DNA of 64,000 bases from Verrucomicrobiota bacterium (lineage in GTDB: Bacteria > Verrucomicrobiota > Kiritimatiellia > CAIQIC01 > JAGNIJ01). The position numbers were made by a program, and so were the translations under genes. The stretch is from contig JAKLGK010000005.1 of NCBI GenBank assembly GCA_022710725.1, positions 92,347 through 156,346 on the forward strand, read 5' to 3'. A model generated the notes under the pieces. That model ran no database searches and had not been told where the DNA came from. It was given only the letters and a program-made list of their open reading frames with translations. This document shows, in pieces, positions 36,735 to 45,800 of this stretch (its first letter is position 1; every line of letters starts with the position of its first letter).

Positions 36735-38615
36735 ATGAACTGGAGGCGTTTTGTGGCGTGGGGGTTCAGTCTGTTCGTCTCGTGGCATGCCCGCGCGGAG
36801 ACGCGGTATGTCGTGCCGGTGAATCCCGGCGCGGCGCCGCCGTACACCAACTGGGCGACGGCGGCGACGACTATCCAGGACGCGGTCCACGCCTCGGCGG
36901 CGGGCGATACGGTATGGGTGACGGATGGCGTGTACACGGTCACCGCGCCGCTCCTCGTGACCAACGGCATCGCGATCCGCAGCGTCAACGGGCGGGGCCC
37001 GGTCGTCGTGGATGGCCAGGATCAGCGCCGCTGTTTCGAGCTGGGATCGGCGGACGCGCAACTCGACGGGTTGGTGCTGGTCCGCGGGGCCGCGGTGCAG
37101 GGCGGCGGGATTTATTCGCTCGGCGCGACGATCACCAACTGCGCCGTCTATGCCTGCCGCGCATCCAACTCGGCGGCCGGGGTCTACCTGGCCGGCGGGC
37201 TGCTGGTGGATAGCGACGTGAGCAGCAACCGGATCATCTCGTCTTCCGGCGACGCGCTTTGGGGCGCCGGCATTTGCGCCGTCAGCTCCGCGGTCGTCCG
37301 CGGATGCCGCGTGGACACCAATTCGCTTTCAGCCAACAACGGAGGAAACGTTTGGGGCGGCGGACTGTACCTGGAGAACGCGCGGGTGGAACATTCGAGC
37401 GTGCGGGCGAATTACGGGTACTCCAGCCTGGATGACGCCGAGGGCGGCGGCATCTGCGCCTTCGAGGACAGCCGGGTGGTTTCGTGCGTCGTGGAATCCA
37501 ACCGGTTGACGGCTTCCTCCTCGGTGGCCGCCGGAGGCGGCATCTCGGCCTACGACTCCATGGTCACCGGCACCGTCGTGCGGGCGAACCACGCCCGCGC
37601 GGGCACCTACGGCAACGGATACGGCGGCGGCATCATGGGCATGAACGCGGACATCGCCGGCTGCGTGGTCGATTCGAACCGCTTGTACGCCGCGGACGAC
37701 CAGGGCATCGGCGGCGGGATATATCTGGAAGCAGGTCATCTGACAGACACCGCGGTCCGGAGCAATTACCTGGAGACCGTGAACGACAACGCCTACGGCG
37801 GCGGCGTCGGCCTGTTCGCCGGCAGCCTGATGGAGTCCTGCGACGTGTCCGGCAACCAGGTCGAACTGGAGGACGACACCGTCTACGGGGTCGGGGTGTA
37901 CTGCGTCAATTCAACGGTTTCGGTGTGCCGCATCACGGGGAACATGGATATATCGGCGGCCGGGGGCAGCCTCGGCGGCGGCGTGTATGTCTCCGGCGCA
38001 TCGGGGGTCCGGAGCTGCTTCATGGCCGGTAACTTCGCCGTGCAAGGCGGGGGCCTTTGCCTCGTGAATTCGGCGGCCCAGGTGATCAATTGCACGGCGG
38101 TCAGCAACCAGGCTTATTACGGCGGCGGGCTGCGCCAGTCGGCCGGCTTGCTGCTCAACAGCATCCTTGTTGACAACACGACGCTGGATTCCAATCCCAA
38201 CCACTATCTGACTGGAGGGGAGGCCGCGTATTCCTGTTCCGCCCCGCCGCTGCCGGGCGAGGGCAACGACGAGCGCCGGCCGCAGTTCGTCAACGCCGCC
38301 GCCGGCAACTATGCCCTCCTGCCCGGTTCGCCGGGCGTGGACGACGGATTCAACGAGGACTGGATGACCAACGCCACGGATCTCGCCGGCCGTGCGCGCA
38401 TCATGAAGGCAACCGTGGACCGCGGGGCCTATGAGCTCGATCCCGCGAGCGGCCCGCTCGCGTGCAACCCGGTGGCGAATCCGGCGGAGGGCTTCTATCC
38501 GTTGCAGGTGGTGTTCACCGCCGCGGTGGCGGGCGCGGACACGGCGGGCTTGTATTACGGGATTTCAACGGCGATGGGTCCTTTGAGATCGAGGGCTACG
38601 GATTGGCCGTGGTGA
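36735..38615 (+). CDS. Secreted right-handed beta-helix/PKD protein A, N-terminal part (frameshifted)
   Basis: Signal peptide (MNWRRFVAWGFSLFVSWHARA), then the module start TRYVVPVNPGAAPPYTNWAT, a long beta-helix built of GGGIxxxxxxVxxCxVxxN coils (about 60-515) and a choice-of-anchor-Q segment (LLPGSPGVDDGFNEDW to DRGAYEL). A PKD-like domain begins at about 570 (GPLACNPVANPAEGFYPLQV) but breaks after GLYY. In the paralogues the next residues are QWDFNxDG. Here 4 nt (expected CAGT) are missing between 38558 and 38559, so the last about 18 residues are out of frame and a stop follows. The reading continues in another frame to 41437. Either a real mutation or a sequencing/assembly error. Confidence 0.82.
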   Translation: MNWRRFVAWGFSLFVSWHARAETRYVVPVNPGAAPPYTNWATAATTIQDAVHASAAGDTVWVTDGVYTVTAPLLVTNGIAIRSVNGRGPVVVDGQDQRRCFELGSADAQLDGLVLVRGAAVQGGGIYSLGATITNCAVYACRASNSAAGVYLAGGLLVDSDVSSNRIISSSGDALWGAGICAVSSAVVRGCRVDTNSLSANNGGNVWGGGLYLENARVEHSSVRANYGYSSLDDAEGGGICAFEDSRVVSCVVESNRLTASSSVAAGGGISAYDSMVTGTVVRANHARAGTYGNGYGGGIMGMNADIAGCVVDSNRLYAADDQGIGGGIYLEAGHLTDTAVRSNYLETVNDNAYGGGVGLFAGSLMESCDVSGNQVELEDDTVYGVGVYCVNSTVSVCRITGNMDISAAGGSLGGGVYVSGASGVRSCFMAGNFAVQGGGLCLVNSAAQVINCTAVSNQAYYGGGLRQSAGLLLNSILVDNTTLDSNPNHYLTGGEAAYSCSAPPLPGEGNDERRPQFVNAAAGNYALLPGSPGVDDGFNEDWMTNATDLAGRARIMKATVDRGAYELDPASGPLACNPVANPAEGFYPLQVVFTAAVAGADTAGLYYGISTAMGPLRSRATDWPW

Positions 38616-41437
38616 CGAACCTCTTCGACGGATACGGAAGCTTCAACGTGTCGCTGACGGTCAGCAACGCGGCCGGGTCGGCCGGCACGCTGAGCCCCGG
38701 GTGCGTGAAGGTCGGGCCGGAGATCGCCTACGTGGCCACCAACGGCGCGCACAGCTTCCCGTTCACCAACTGGGTGACGGCCGCGACCAACCCGCACGCG
38801 GCGTACGAAGCGGCGGTGGCCGGCACGCGCGTCTTCGTCGGGACGGGCACCCATCGCATGGCCAGCGAGCTCTACGTGGATCGCGCGGTCGCCTTCGAAG
38901 GGCAGGGCGGCGTGACGGACGTGATCGTGCATGGCGGCAACACCTCGCGTTGTTTCTACCTCTGCCATCCCGCCGCCCGGGTCAGCGCCCTGACCATCCG
39001 CGGCGGGCGGGCGGACTACGGAGGGGGCGTGTTCTTCGAGCGCTATGGGTTGGTCTCCAACTGCGTCGTGACGGGCAACCGCAGCGACAATACCGGCGGG
39101 GGCTTGTACTTCGAGAACGGCGGCGAGGCCACCGACTGCGAGATCTGGAGCAACTCCACGCGCTCCGGCGAAAGCTGGGGCGGCGGCGCCTGCCTCGAGG
39201 GCGGCGTGCTGCGACGCTCGCGGATTCATAGCCATACGAACGGGGGCGTGCGGATTGACGGAGCGGGGACGTTGGAGGCCTGCCAGATCTATTCCAACCG
39301 GGCCAACAGCGGCGGCGGCGTCTGGGCCCTGGGCGGGACCGTCCGTAATTGCCTGGTCATCCGCAACCAGGCCGGCTCGCAAGGCGGCGGGCTGTATTTT
39401 TCCGGCAGTTTTTCCACGTTGGAGAGTTCGACCGTGTGCAAGAACTCGGCGGGCACATCCGGCGGAGGCCTGGCGCATGTCTCGGGCAACAGCGCGGTGC
39501 AAAACAGCATCGTGCGGTTCAACTCCGCGCCGGCCTCGCCCGACTACCTCGCCGGCGCCTATCAATACACCTGCGCCGCGCCCTTGCCGGCCGGCGCCGG
39601 CAACACGGACCGCGACCCGGAATTCGCCGATACCGCCCATGATGACTACCGCCTGCTGCCCGGCTCCCCCTGCATGGATACGGGCGCCAACCTGGCCTGG
39701 ATGACCAACGCGACGGACCTTGCGGGCTCCCCGCGCATCCTGAACGGCATCACCGACATGGGCGCCTTCGAATACGCGTATGGCGCTCTGGAATGCAATC
39801 CCTCCGCCGATCCGCTCATCGGCCTGGAACCATTGCGGGTGGTGTTGACCGGCTACGCCGCCGGCACGAACACAAGCGGTCTGTATTACCAATGGGATTA
39901 CAATGGGGACTCGATTTGGGATGATCAGGGCTATGGGCTCGGCGTGGTGACCCAGCTTTACGAGGCCGCCGGCCTGTACACCGTGGCGCTCGCGGTCAGC
40001 AATGCGGCCGGCGAGACCAGCGCGCGCGCCCGCACGAACCTCATCACCGTCGCGCCGCTGATCGCCTACGCCGCGCCCGGCGGCACGCACCAGTACCCGT
40101 ACACCAACTGGGCCGTCGCCGCGACGGACCTGGCCGCCGCCGTCGGTGCGGCGTGGCACGGCTCGCAGATTCTCGTGACCGACGGGGTGTACGCCATCCG
40201 GTCGCCGCTGGAACTCGCCGTCGCCGCGACCCTGCGCTCGGTCAACGGGCCGGCGGCGACCGTTGTGGATGCCCAGAACAGCGGCCGCTGCCTGACGTTG
40301 AACCATCCGGAGGCCCTCGCCGCGGGCTTGACCCTGACGCGCGGCCGGGCCTACCAGGGCGGCGGGGTCTATTTCTACGGCGGGACGCTCTCGAACTGCA
40401 TCGCCTCCTCCTGCTACGCGACCAACCGCGGGGGCGGTGTGTACGTCAACTCGACCGGCCTCGTGACCCGGTGCGTCCTGATGTGCAACACGGGGGACCA
40501 GGGCGGCGGGGTGTACATGAACCAGGGCGGCGGGGTGGTGCGCGATACCCGGATTCAGGCCAACTACGCGCTGACCAGCGGCGGCGGGGTGAATATCGGC
40601 GCTCAAGTGCTGGAAAATTGCCTGATCTACAGCAACTCCTGCGGGGGCAACGGGGGCGGCGTCTACAGCCGGGGCGGCCAGATACGTAATTGCACCATCG
40701 CCTGTAATCGAACGTATGGCACCCTATGGGGCGGCGGCTATTACGCCTATACGGCGGCAAACATCGTCAATACGATCGTTTATGGAAACATCGGCCCGGC
40801 CACCTACTCGAATTACTCCGGCGGCGCGTGGACGTACTCCTGCGCCGCGCCCCTGCCGGCCGGCGCGGGCAACATCGCCGGCAACCCGTTGTTCGTCGAT
40901 CCGGATGCTTACGACTTCCGTCTGCCCACCAACTCGCCGTGCGTGGACGCGGGCGCCCCGACGAACCTGCCTCTGTCCGATATCGACGGCATGCCCCGCC
41001 CGCTCGACGGCAACCAAGACGGCGTCGCGGGCTACGATATGGGCGCGTATGAGCGGGTTCATCCCGAGGCCGACTCGGATGCCGACTGGCTGCTCGACAC
41101 CAACGAGCTGGCCATCGGCACAAGCCCGGTCGAGGCCGACACCGACGGCGATTGGATGGACGACGGCGCGGAGGTGCTGGCCGGGACCCTGCCGCTGGAC
41201 GCGGCTTCGTTCCTGGGCCTGACGCAGATCGTGCGGCAGGCGGGGGCGGCGGGGGTGGCGGTCCGCTGGCAGAGCGTGGACGGCAAGCGCTACACGCTGT
41301 CGCGCGCAACGAATCTGGCGGCCGGGTTCGACTACGATGTGAAGACCAACATCCTCGGCATCGCGCCGGCGAACACGGAGACTGACACGACGGCCGTGGG
41401 CTCCGGGCCGTGGAATTATCGGATTGAGTTGGAATGA
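38462..41437 (+). CDS. Beta-helix/PKD protein A, C-terminal part (other side of the frameshift)
   Basis: Homology to the paralogues starts only at about 38560 (DFNGDGSFEIEGYGLAVVTN), so the nominal GTG start at 38462 is probably not used. The unbroken protein would run 36735-41437, near 1565 residues. The rest holds the end of PKD 1, a second helix module (38720-39780), PKD 2 (39785-40050), a third helix module (40060-41055), a calcium repeat (DSDADWLLDTNELAIGTSPV) and the shared C-terminal tail (KRYTLSRATNLAAGFDYDVK to WNYRIELE). Probably non-functional alone because it lacks a signal peptide. The next gene starts 11 nt downstream. Confidence 0.75.
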   Translation: MQPGGESGGGLLSVAGGVHRRGGGRGHGGLVLRDFNGDGSFEIEGYGLAVVTNLFDGYGSFNVSLTVSNAAGSAGTLSPGCVKVGPEIAYVATNGAHSFPFTNWVTAATNPHAAYEAAVAGTRVFVGTGTHRMASELYVDRAVAFEGQGGVTDVIVHGGNTSRCFYLCHPAARVSALTIRGGRADYGGGVFFERYGLVSNCVVTGNRSDNTGGGLYFENGGEATDCEIWSNSTRSGESWGGGACLEGGVLRRSRIHSHTNGGVRIDGAGTLEACQIYSNRANSGGGVWALGGTVRNCLVIRNQAGSQGGGLYFSGSFSTLESSTVCKNSAGTSGGGLAHVSGNSAVQNSIVRFNSAPASPDYLAGAYQYTCAAPLPAGAGNTDRDPEFADTAHDDYRLLPGSPCMDTGANLAWMTNATDLAGSPRILNGITDMGAFEYAYGALECNPSADPLIGLEPLRVVLTGYAAGTNTSGLYYQWDYNGDSIWDDQGYGLGVVTQLYEAAGLYTVALAVSNAAGETSARARTNLITVAPLIAYAAPGGTHQYPYTNWAVAATDLAAAVGAAWHGSQILVTDGVYAIRSPLELAVAATLRSVNGPAATVVDAQNSGRCLTLNHPEALAAGLTLTRGRAYQGGGVYFYGGTLSNCIASSCYATNRGGGVYVNSTGLVTRCVLMCNTGDQGGGVYMNQGGGVVRDTRIQANYALTSGGGVNIGAQVLENCLIYSNSCGGNGGGVYSRGGQIRNCTIACNRTYGTLWGGGYYAYTAANIVNTIVYGNIGPATYSNYSGGAWTYSCAAPLPAGAGNIAGNPLFVDPDAYDFRLPTNSPCVDAGAPTNLPLSDIDGMPRPLDGNQDGVAGYDMGAYERVHPEADSDADWLLDTNELAIGTSPVEADTDGDWMDDGAEVLAGTLPLDAASFLGLTQIVRQAGAAGVAVRWQSVDGKRYTLSRATNLAAGFDYDVKTNILGIAPANTETDTTAVGSGPWNYRIELE

Positions 41438-41448
41438 GGAGGTGCGAG

Positions 41449-42813
41449 ATGAGTTTTTCCAATCCTTGGAAAATGGGGTGTTGGTTTCTTCCAATCCTTG
41501 GAAGCCTTGTGTTCGCGGTAGGGGCGTCCGCGCAGACGACGCGCTACGTCGTGCCGGTCAATCCCGGCGCGGCGGCGCCGTACACCAACTGGGTGACGGC
41601 CGCGACGAACGTCCAAGACGCCGTGAGCGCGGCGACGGCGGGCGACACGGTCTGGGTGTCGAACGGCACCTATTACCTCGGAAGCCCGCTCGAGATCACG
41701 AAAGGCGTCACGGCCCGAAGTGTGAACGGATTCGAGGCCACGGTGCTGGACGCGCAGTATCCGGTGCGAACGAATCGGTGCCTCTACATGAACCATCCGG
41801 CTGGGGTGGTGGATGGGTTCACCGTTCGCGGCGGTCACGCGCCGGGCGACTATTTTGACTTTCCCGGCAATTGCGGCGGCGGCGTGTTCTTCAACAACGG
41901 CGGGTGTGTCCGGCGCTGCCGCATCACGGGCAACAGCGCCACGCGCGATGGCGGTGGCGTCTTCTTCTACGATGGGTCGGCGGGGGGTGTCCTGGAGCAC
42001 TGCGAGATCATCAGCAACTCGGCGCAATGGGTCGGGGGGGTGTGCATGGGGGCCGTGACCGGCATCGTGCGGAACTGTGTGATCGCGTACAACACGGCGA
42101 GCTCGCGGGCCGGGGCAGCGCGTATCGGAGAAGGCCAGATGTGCCATTGCACGGTTGTCCTGAACAACGCCGGGGACAGAGCGGGTGGAATTGAGGGCAG
42201 CGGGCTGATCGTGAACTCGATCCTCTATTTCAACACGGCCGTCTCGGACAACAACTACTCCGAAGGTCCGGTGTTCGAGACTTCCTGTACGACGCCGGAC
42301 CCGGGAGCGGGGACGGGCAACATCACCAATGATCCGGTGTTCGTGGATGCCGCCGCCGGCGATTTCCGCCTGACCACAAATTCGCCCTGCGTCGATGCCG
42401 GGTCGCCGACAAATCAGCTGGCGGGCGACATCAACGGCATCCCGCGCCCGCTCGACGGGAACAACGACGGGACCAACGCGTGGGACATGGGCGCCCACGA
42501 GTTCGTCCATCCCGAAGCCGACTCCGACGCCGACTGGCTGCGCGACGGCGACGAAATTCTCGCCGGGACCGATCCGCTCGACCCCCTTTCCCTCCTCGAG
42601 GTTTCCCGTCTCCGGTTTCAGGCTTCCGCCCCCGCCGTGTCCTGGTCCAGCGTGAACGGCAAAACCTACGCGCTCTCGCGCTCCACCAATCTGCCGGCCG
42701 GCGCATGGACGCCGGTCCAGTCGGGCATCGCCGGCGCGGCGCCAATGAACACCGTGACGGATGCGACGGCCGTGGGAAACGGCCCGTGGCATTACCGGAT
42801 CGAGTTGGAGTAA
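41449..42813 (+). CDS. Secreted right-handed beta-helix protein B
   Basis: A 454-residue exported protein, the shortest member of the local family. The ATG at 41449 has AGGAGG upstream and is preferred to 41434. The signal peptide (MSFSNPWKMGCWFLPILGSL...) is encoded largely by two TTCCAA-N3-TTGGAA palindromes. One module follows: TRYVVPVNPGAAAPYTNWVT, helix coils (about 95-270), choice-of-anchor-Q (FRLTTNSPCVDAGSPTNQLA to WDMGAHEF), calcium repeat (EADSDADWLRDGDEILAGTD) and the shared tail ending WHYRIELE. No PKD domain. Likely surface-attached; substrate or partner unknown. Confidence 0.88.
   Translation: MSFSNPWKMGCWFLPILGSLVFAVGASAQTTRYVVPVNPGAAAPYTNWVTAATNVQDAVSAATAGDTVWVSNGTYYLGSPLEITKGVTARSVNGFEATVLDAQYPVRTNRCLYMNHPAGVVDGFTVRGGHAPGDYFDFPGNCGGGVFFNNGGCVRRCRITGNSATRDGGGVFFYDGSAGGVLEHCEIISNSAQWVGGVCMGAVTGIVRNCVIAYNTASSRAGAARIGEGQMCHCTVVLNNAGDRAGGIEGSGLIVNSILYFNTAVSDNNYSEGPVFETSCTTPDPGAGTGNITNDPVFVDAAAGDFRLTTNSPCVDAGSPTNQLAGDINGIPRPLDGNNDGTNAWDMGAHEFVHPEADSDADWLRDGDEILAGTDPLDPLSLLEVSRLRFQASAPAVSWSSVNGKTYALSRSTNLPAGAWTPVQSGIAGAAPMNTVTDATAVGNGPWHYRIELE
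41455..41504 (+). repeat. Pair of TTCCAA-N3-TTGGAA palindromes in the signal-peptide codons of protein B
   Basis: TTTTCCAATCCTTGGAAAA at 41455-41473 and CTTCCAATCCTTGGAAG at 41488-41504, centres 32 nt apart. They encode the FSNPWK and LPILGS parts of the signal peptide. They begin 6 nt into the coding sequence. Confidence 0.85.
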
Positions 42814-42828
42814 AGGGGAGGCATCACC

Positions 42829-45800
42829 ATGAACTTTTCCAGACATTGGAAATCCGGGCTTGGGATTTTTCCAATCATTGGAAACCTGTTGTGGGCCGGT
42901 GCAGCGATGGCGCAGACCACGCATTATGTCATGCCATCCAATCCCGGCGCGGCGGCGCCATACACGAATTGGGTGACCGCGGCGACGAATATCCAGCAGG
43001 CCATCGACGTGGCCGCGGACGGCGACACGGTGCTGGTCACCAACGGCACCTACTTTCTATCGGCACAAATCAATGTCACGAACGGCGTCGCGATCCGCAG
43101 CGCGAACGGTTTCTACGTGACCACGGTGAACGGAAACAACTCCGTGCGCTGCTTTGATGTCAGCAACGCCGCCGCCGTGGTGGAGGGGTTCGCGATCACG
43201 CGCGGTCGGACCACGGCACGCGGCGGCGGGGTCAGCGTGGCGGCCGGCAGCGTTCAAAACTGCGTGATCGTCAACAACGTCGGGCAGAACGGCGGCGCGG
43301 GCGCGTACTGCCGGCCCGGGGGCGTGATCTCGAACTGCGTCATCCTGAGCAACATCTACTCCGGTTCCGGCAACGGGGCCGGCGGCGTGTGGTGCTCGGG
43401 CGGGCTGGTCCGGGATTGCACGATTTATAGCAACTCCGCCGGCTACGCGAGCGGCGGCGGCGCAATCTGCAGCGACGGCGGAACGATGGAGAACTGCATC
43501 GTGGCCGCCAACACCGCCAGAAATGGCGGCGGGATTGCGCTGTGGGCCTATTCCGTCCCGGCCACGATCCGCAATTGCATGATCTACTGCAACACGGCCT
43601 CCAACACAGCTGGCGGGATCAGTCTTGAATCCCTCGGGATCATGGAGAGCAGCACGGTGGTCGGCAATTGGGCGCCGCAGGGCGGCGGCCTGGTGGTGTA
43701 TTCGACCGGCACGGTCTTCAATTCGATCATAGTTTTCAACGAGGCGGTGGACTGGCCTAACTACGATGCGCCGGAGGCCGCGATTCAATACACCGCGGCG
43801 GCGCCGCTGCCGCCGGGCGAGGGCAACACCGAACGCCTGCCGGACTTCGTGAATCCGGCCGCGTTCGATTTCCGCCTGCGGCCCGGGTCCGCCGGGGTGG
43901 ATGCCGGGACCAACCAGCCCTGGATGGTCGGGGCCGCGGACCTCAACGGCCGGCCGCGGATCACCGGCGGCCTTGTGGACATGGGCGCGTACGAGTTTCA
44001 ACCGGGAGAAGGAACTCTCGTGTGCAATCCCATGGCGGACACGACCGAGGGATTCGTGCCGCTGCAGGTCATATTCACGGGATGGGTCAGCGGCACCAAC
44101 ACCGCCGGGCTGTATTACGTCTGGGATTTCAATAACGACGGCGTCCCGGACCGGCAGGGCGCCGACACGCGGATCGTGACCAACACCTACAACGCGTGCG
44201 GGTTCTACTCGGTGTCGCTGATCGTCAGCAACGCGGCCCACGAGACCGACACGATGGTCAAGGCCGACTACATCAAGGTCGGCCCGGCGGAGGCGTACGT
44301 CGCGCCCGGCGCGGGCCACGTGTTCCCGTTCACGAACTGGGTACAGGCGGCGACCAACGTGCAGGAGGCAGTGGACGCGGGGGTGGGCGGGACGACGGTC
44401 TGGCTTTCCAATGCCGTCCACAGCCTTACGGGGCAGGTGGTGGTGCGGTCCGGCCTTACCATCCGAGGGATGGACGATCCCGCGGCGGCGATCGTGGAGG
44501 GCAACGGCGCGGAACGATGCTTCCTCATGGACCACCGCGACGCCACGCTGCGGGCCCTGACCATCCGGGGCGGGCGCGCCGTCAACGGCGGCGGGGTCTA
44601 TTCCGGTCAGGGCGGGACGATCACCAACTGTATCTTCACCAGCAACACGGCGACGCGGGCCGGGGGCGGCTTTTACGGGTGGAACACGCGTGTGACCGAC
44701 AGTTTGTTCGTAAGCAACACGGTGGCGATCGCGGCGTACGAGGAAGTGTTCGGTGGCGGCGCGTGCGTGTGGGGGCCCAGCCGCATCGAGAACTGCGCGT
44801 TCGTGGACAATGAGGCCCGGTCATACGATGAAACCTTCGGCGGCGGCGTATCCCTCGAAGCGCCCGCCGTGATCAGCAATTGCGTCCTGTCCGGCAACTT
44901 GGCCGAATCCGGGCAAAGCTACCGGGAGGCCTGGGGCGGCGGCCTGTACAGCTACGGCGCGCAGGTCGTGGACTGCCGGGTGAGCAACAACACGGCGCAG
45001 GCCGATCAGTACGATGCGCTGGGCGGCGGGATCTGCGCCGTCGAGGGCGCGCCGATCCGGGATTGCGACATCCTGGCCAACACGGCGGTGTCCTGGTCCG
45101 ACGGCGACGACGCCGAGGGCGGCGGGATCTACGGCGAGGAAGCCTCGATCACGAACTGCCGCATCCTCGGGAACGTGGCCAGTGCGCCCAACGGCACGGC
45201 CGCGGGGGGCGGATTGTACCTCGACTACGGCAGCGTGGTGACCCATTCCACCGTGTCGAGCAACAAGGTGGAAGGGGGCGAGTACAGCCAATACGGCGCC
45301 GGGGCGGCCCTCGTGTGGACCAGCCGGATCGCGCATTGCACCGTGTCGGGCAACTGGGCTGAAACGCTGGCCGGCAACTCCGTGGAGGGCATCGGCCTGT
45401 GGCTGGATCGATCCATCGCGGAAAACTGCCGGATCAACGGCAATTACACCGTCGCGGCGGGCCAGGTGGACGGCGGGGGCGTGTACGGCGCCGGCGGCAG
45501 CACCCTGCGCAACCTGCTCGTGACGGATCACGTCGCCACGAACGGCGGCGGCATTTACCTGGAAGGCGCAGCGCTCGCGCAGAACTGCACCGTGGCCGGC
45601 AATGAGGCCCGGGACGGAGGCGGGCTCTATCTGTCGGGCGCGTCGTCGGTGAACGTCATCGCGTACGACAACGAGGCCGACCGGCACCCGAACCTCTACG
45701 CGCTTGCCTCCACCGTGGATTTTTCGTGCGCCGCGCCGGCTCCGGCCGGGACCGGCAACACGGCCGACGCGCCCGATTTCATGGACCCGGCCTCCGGCGA

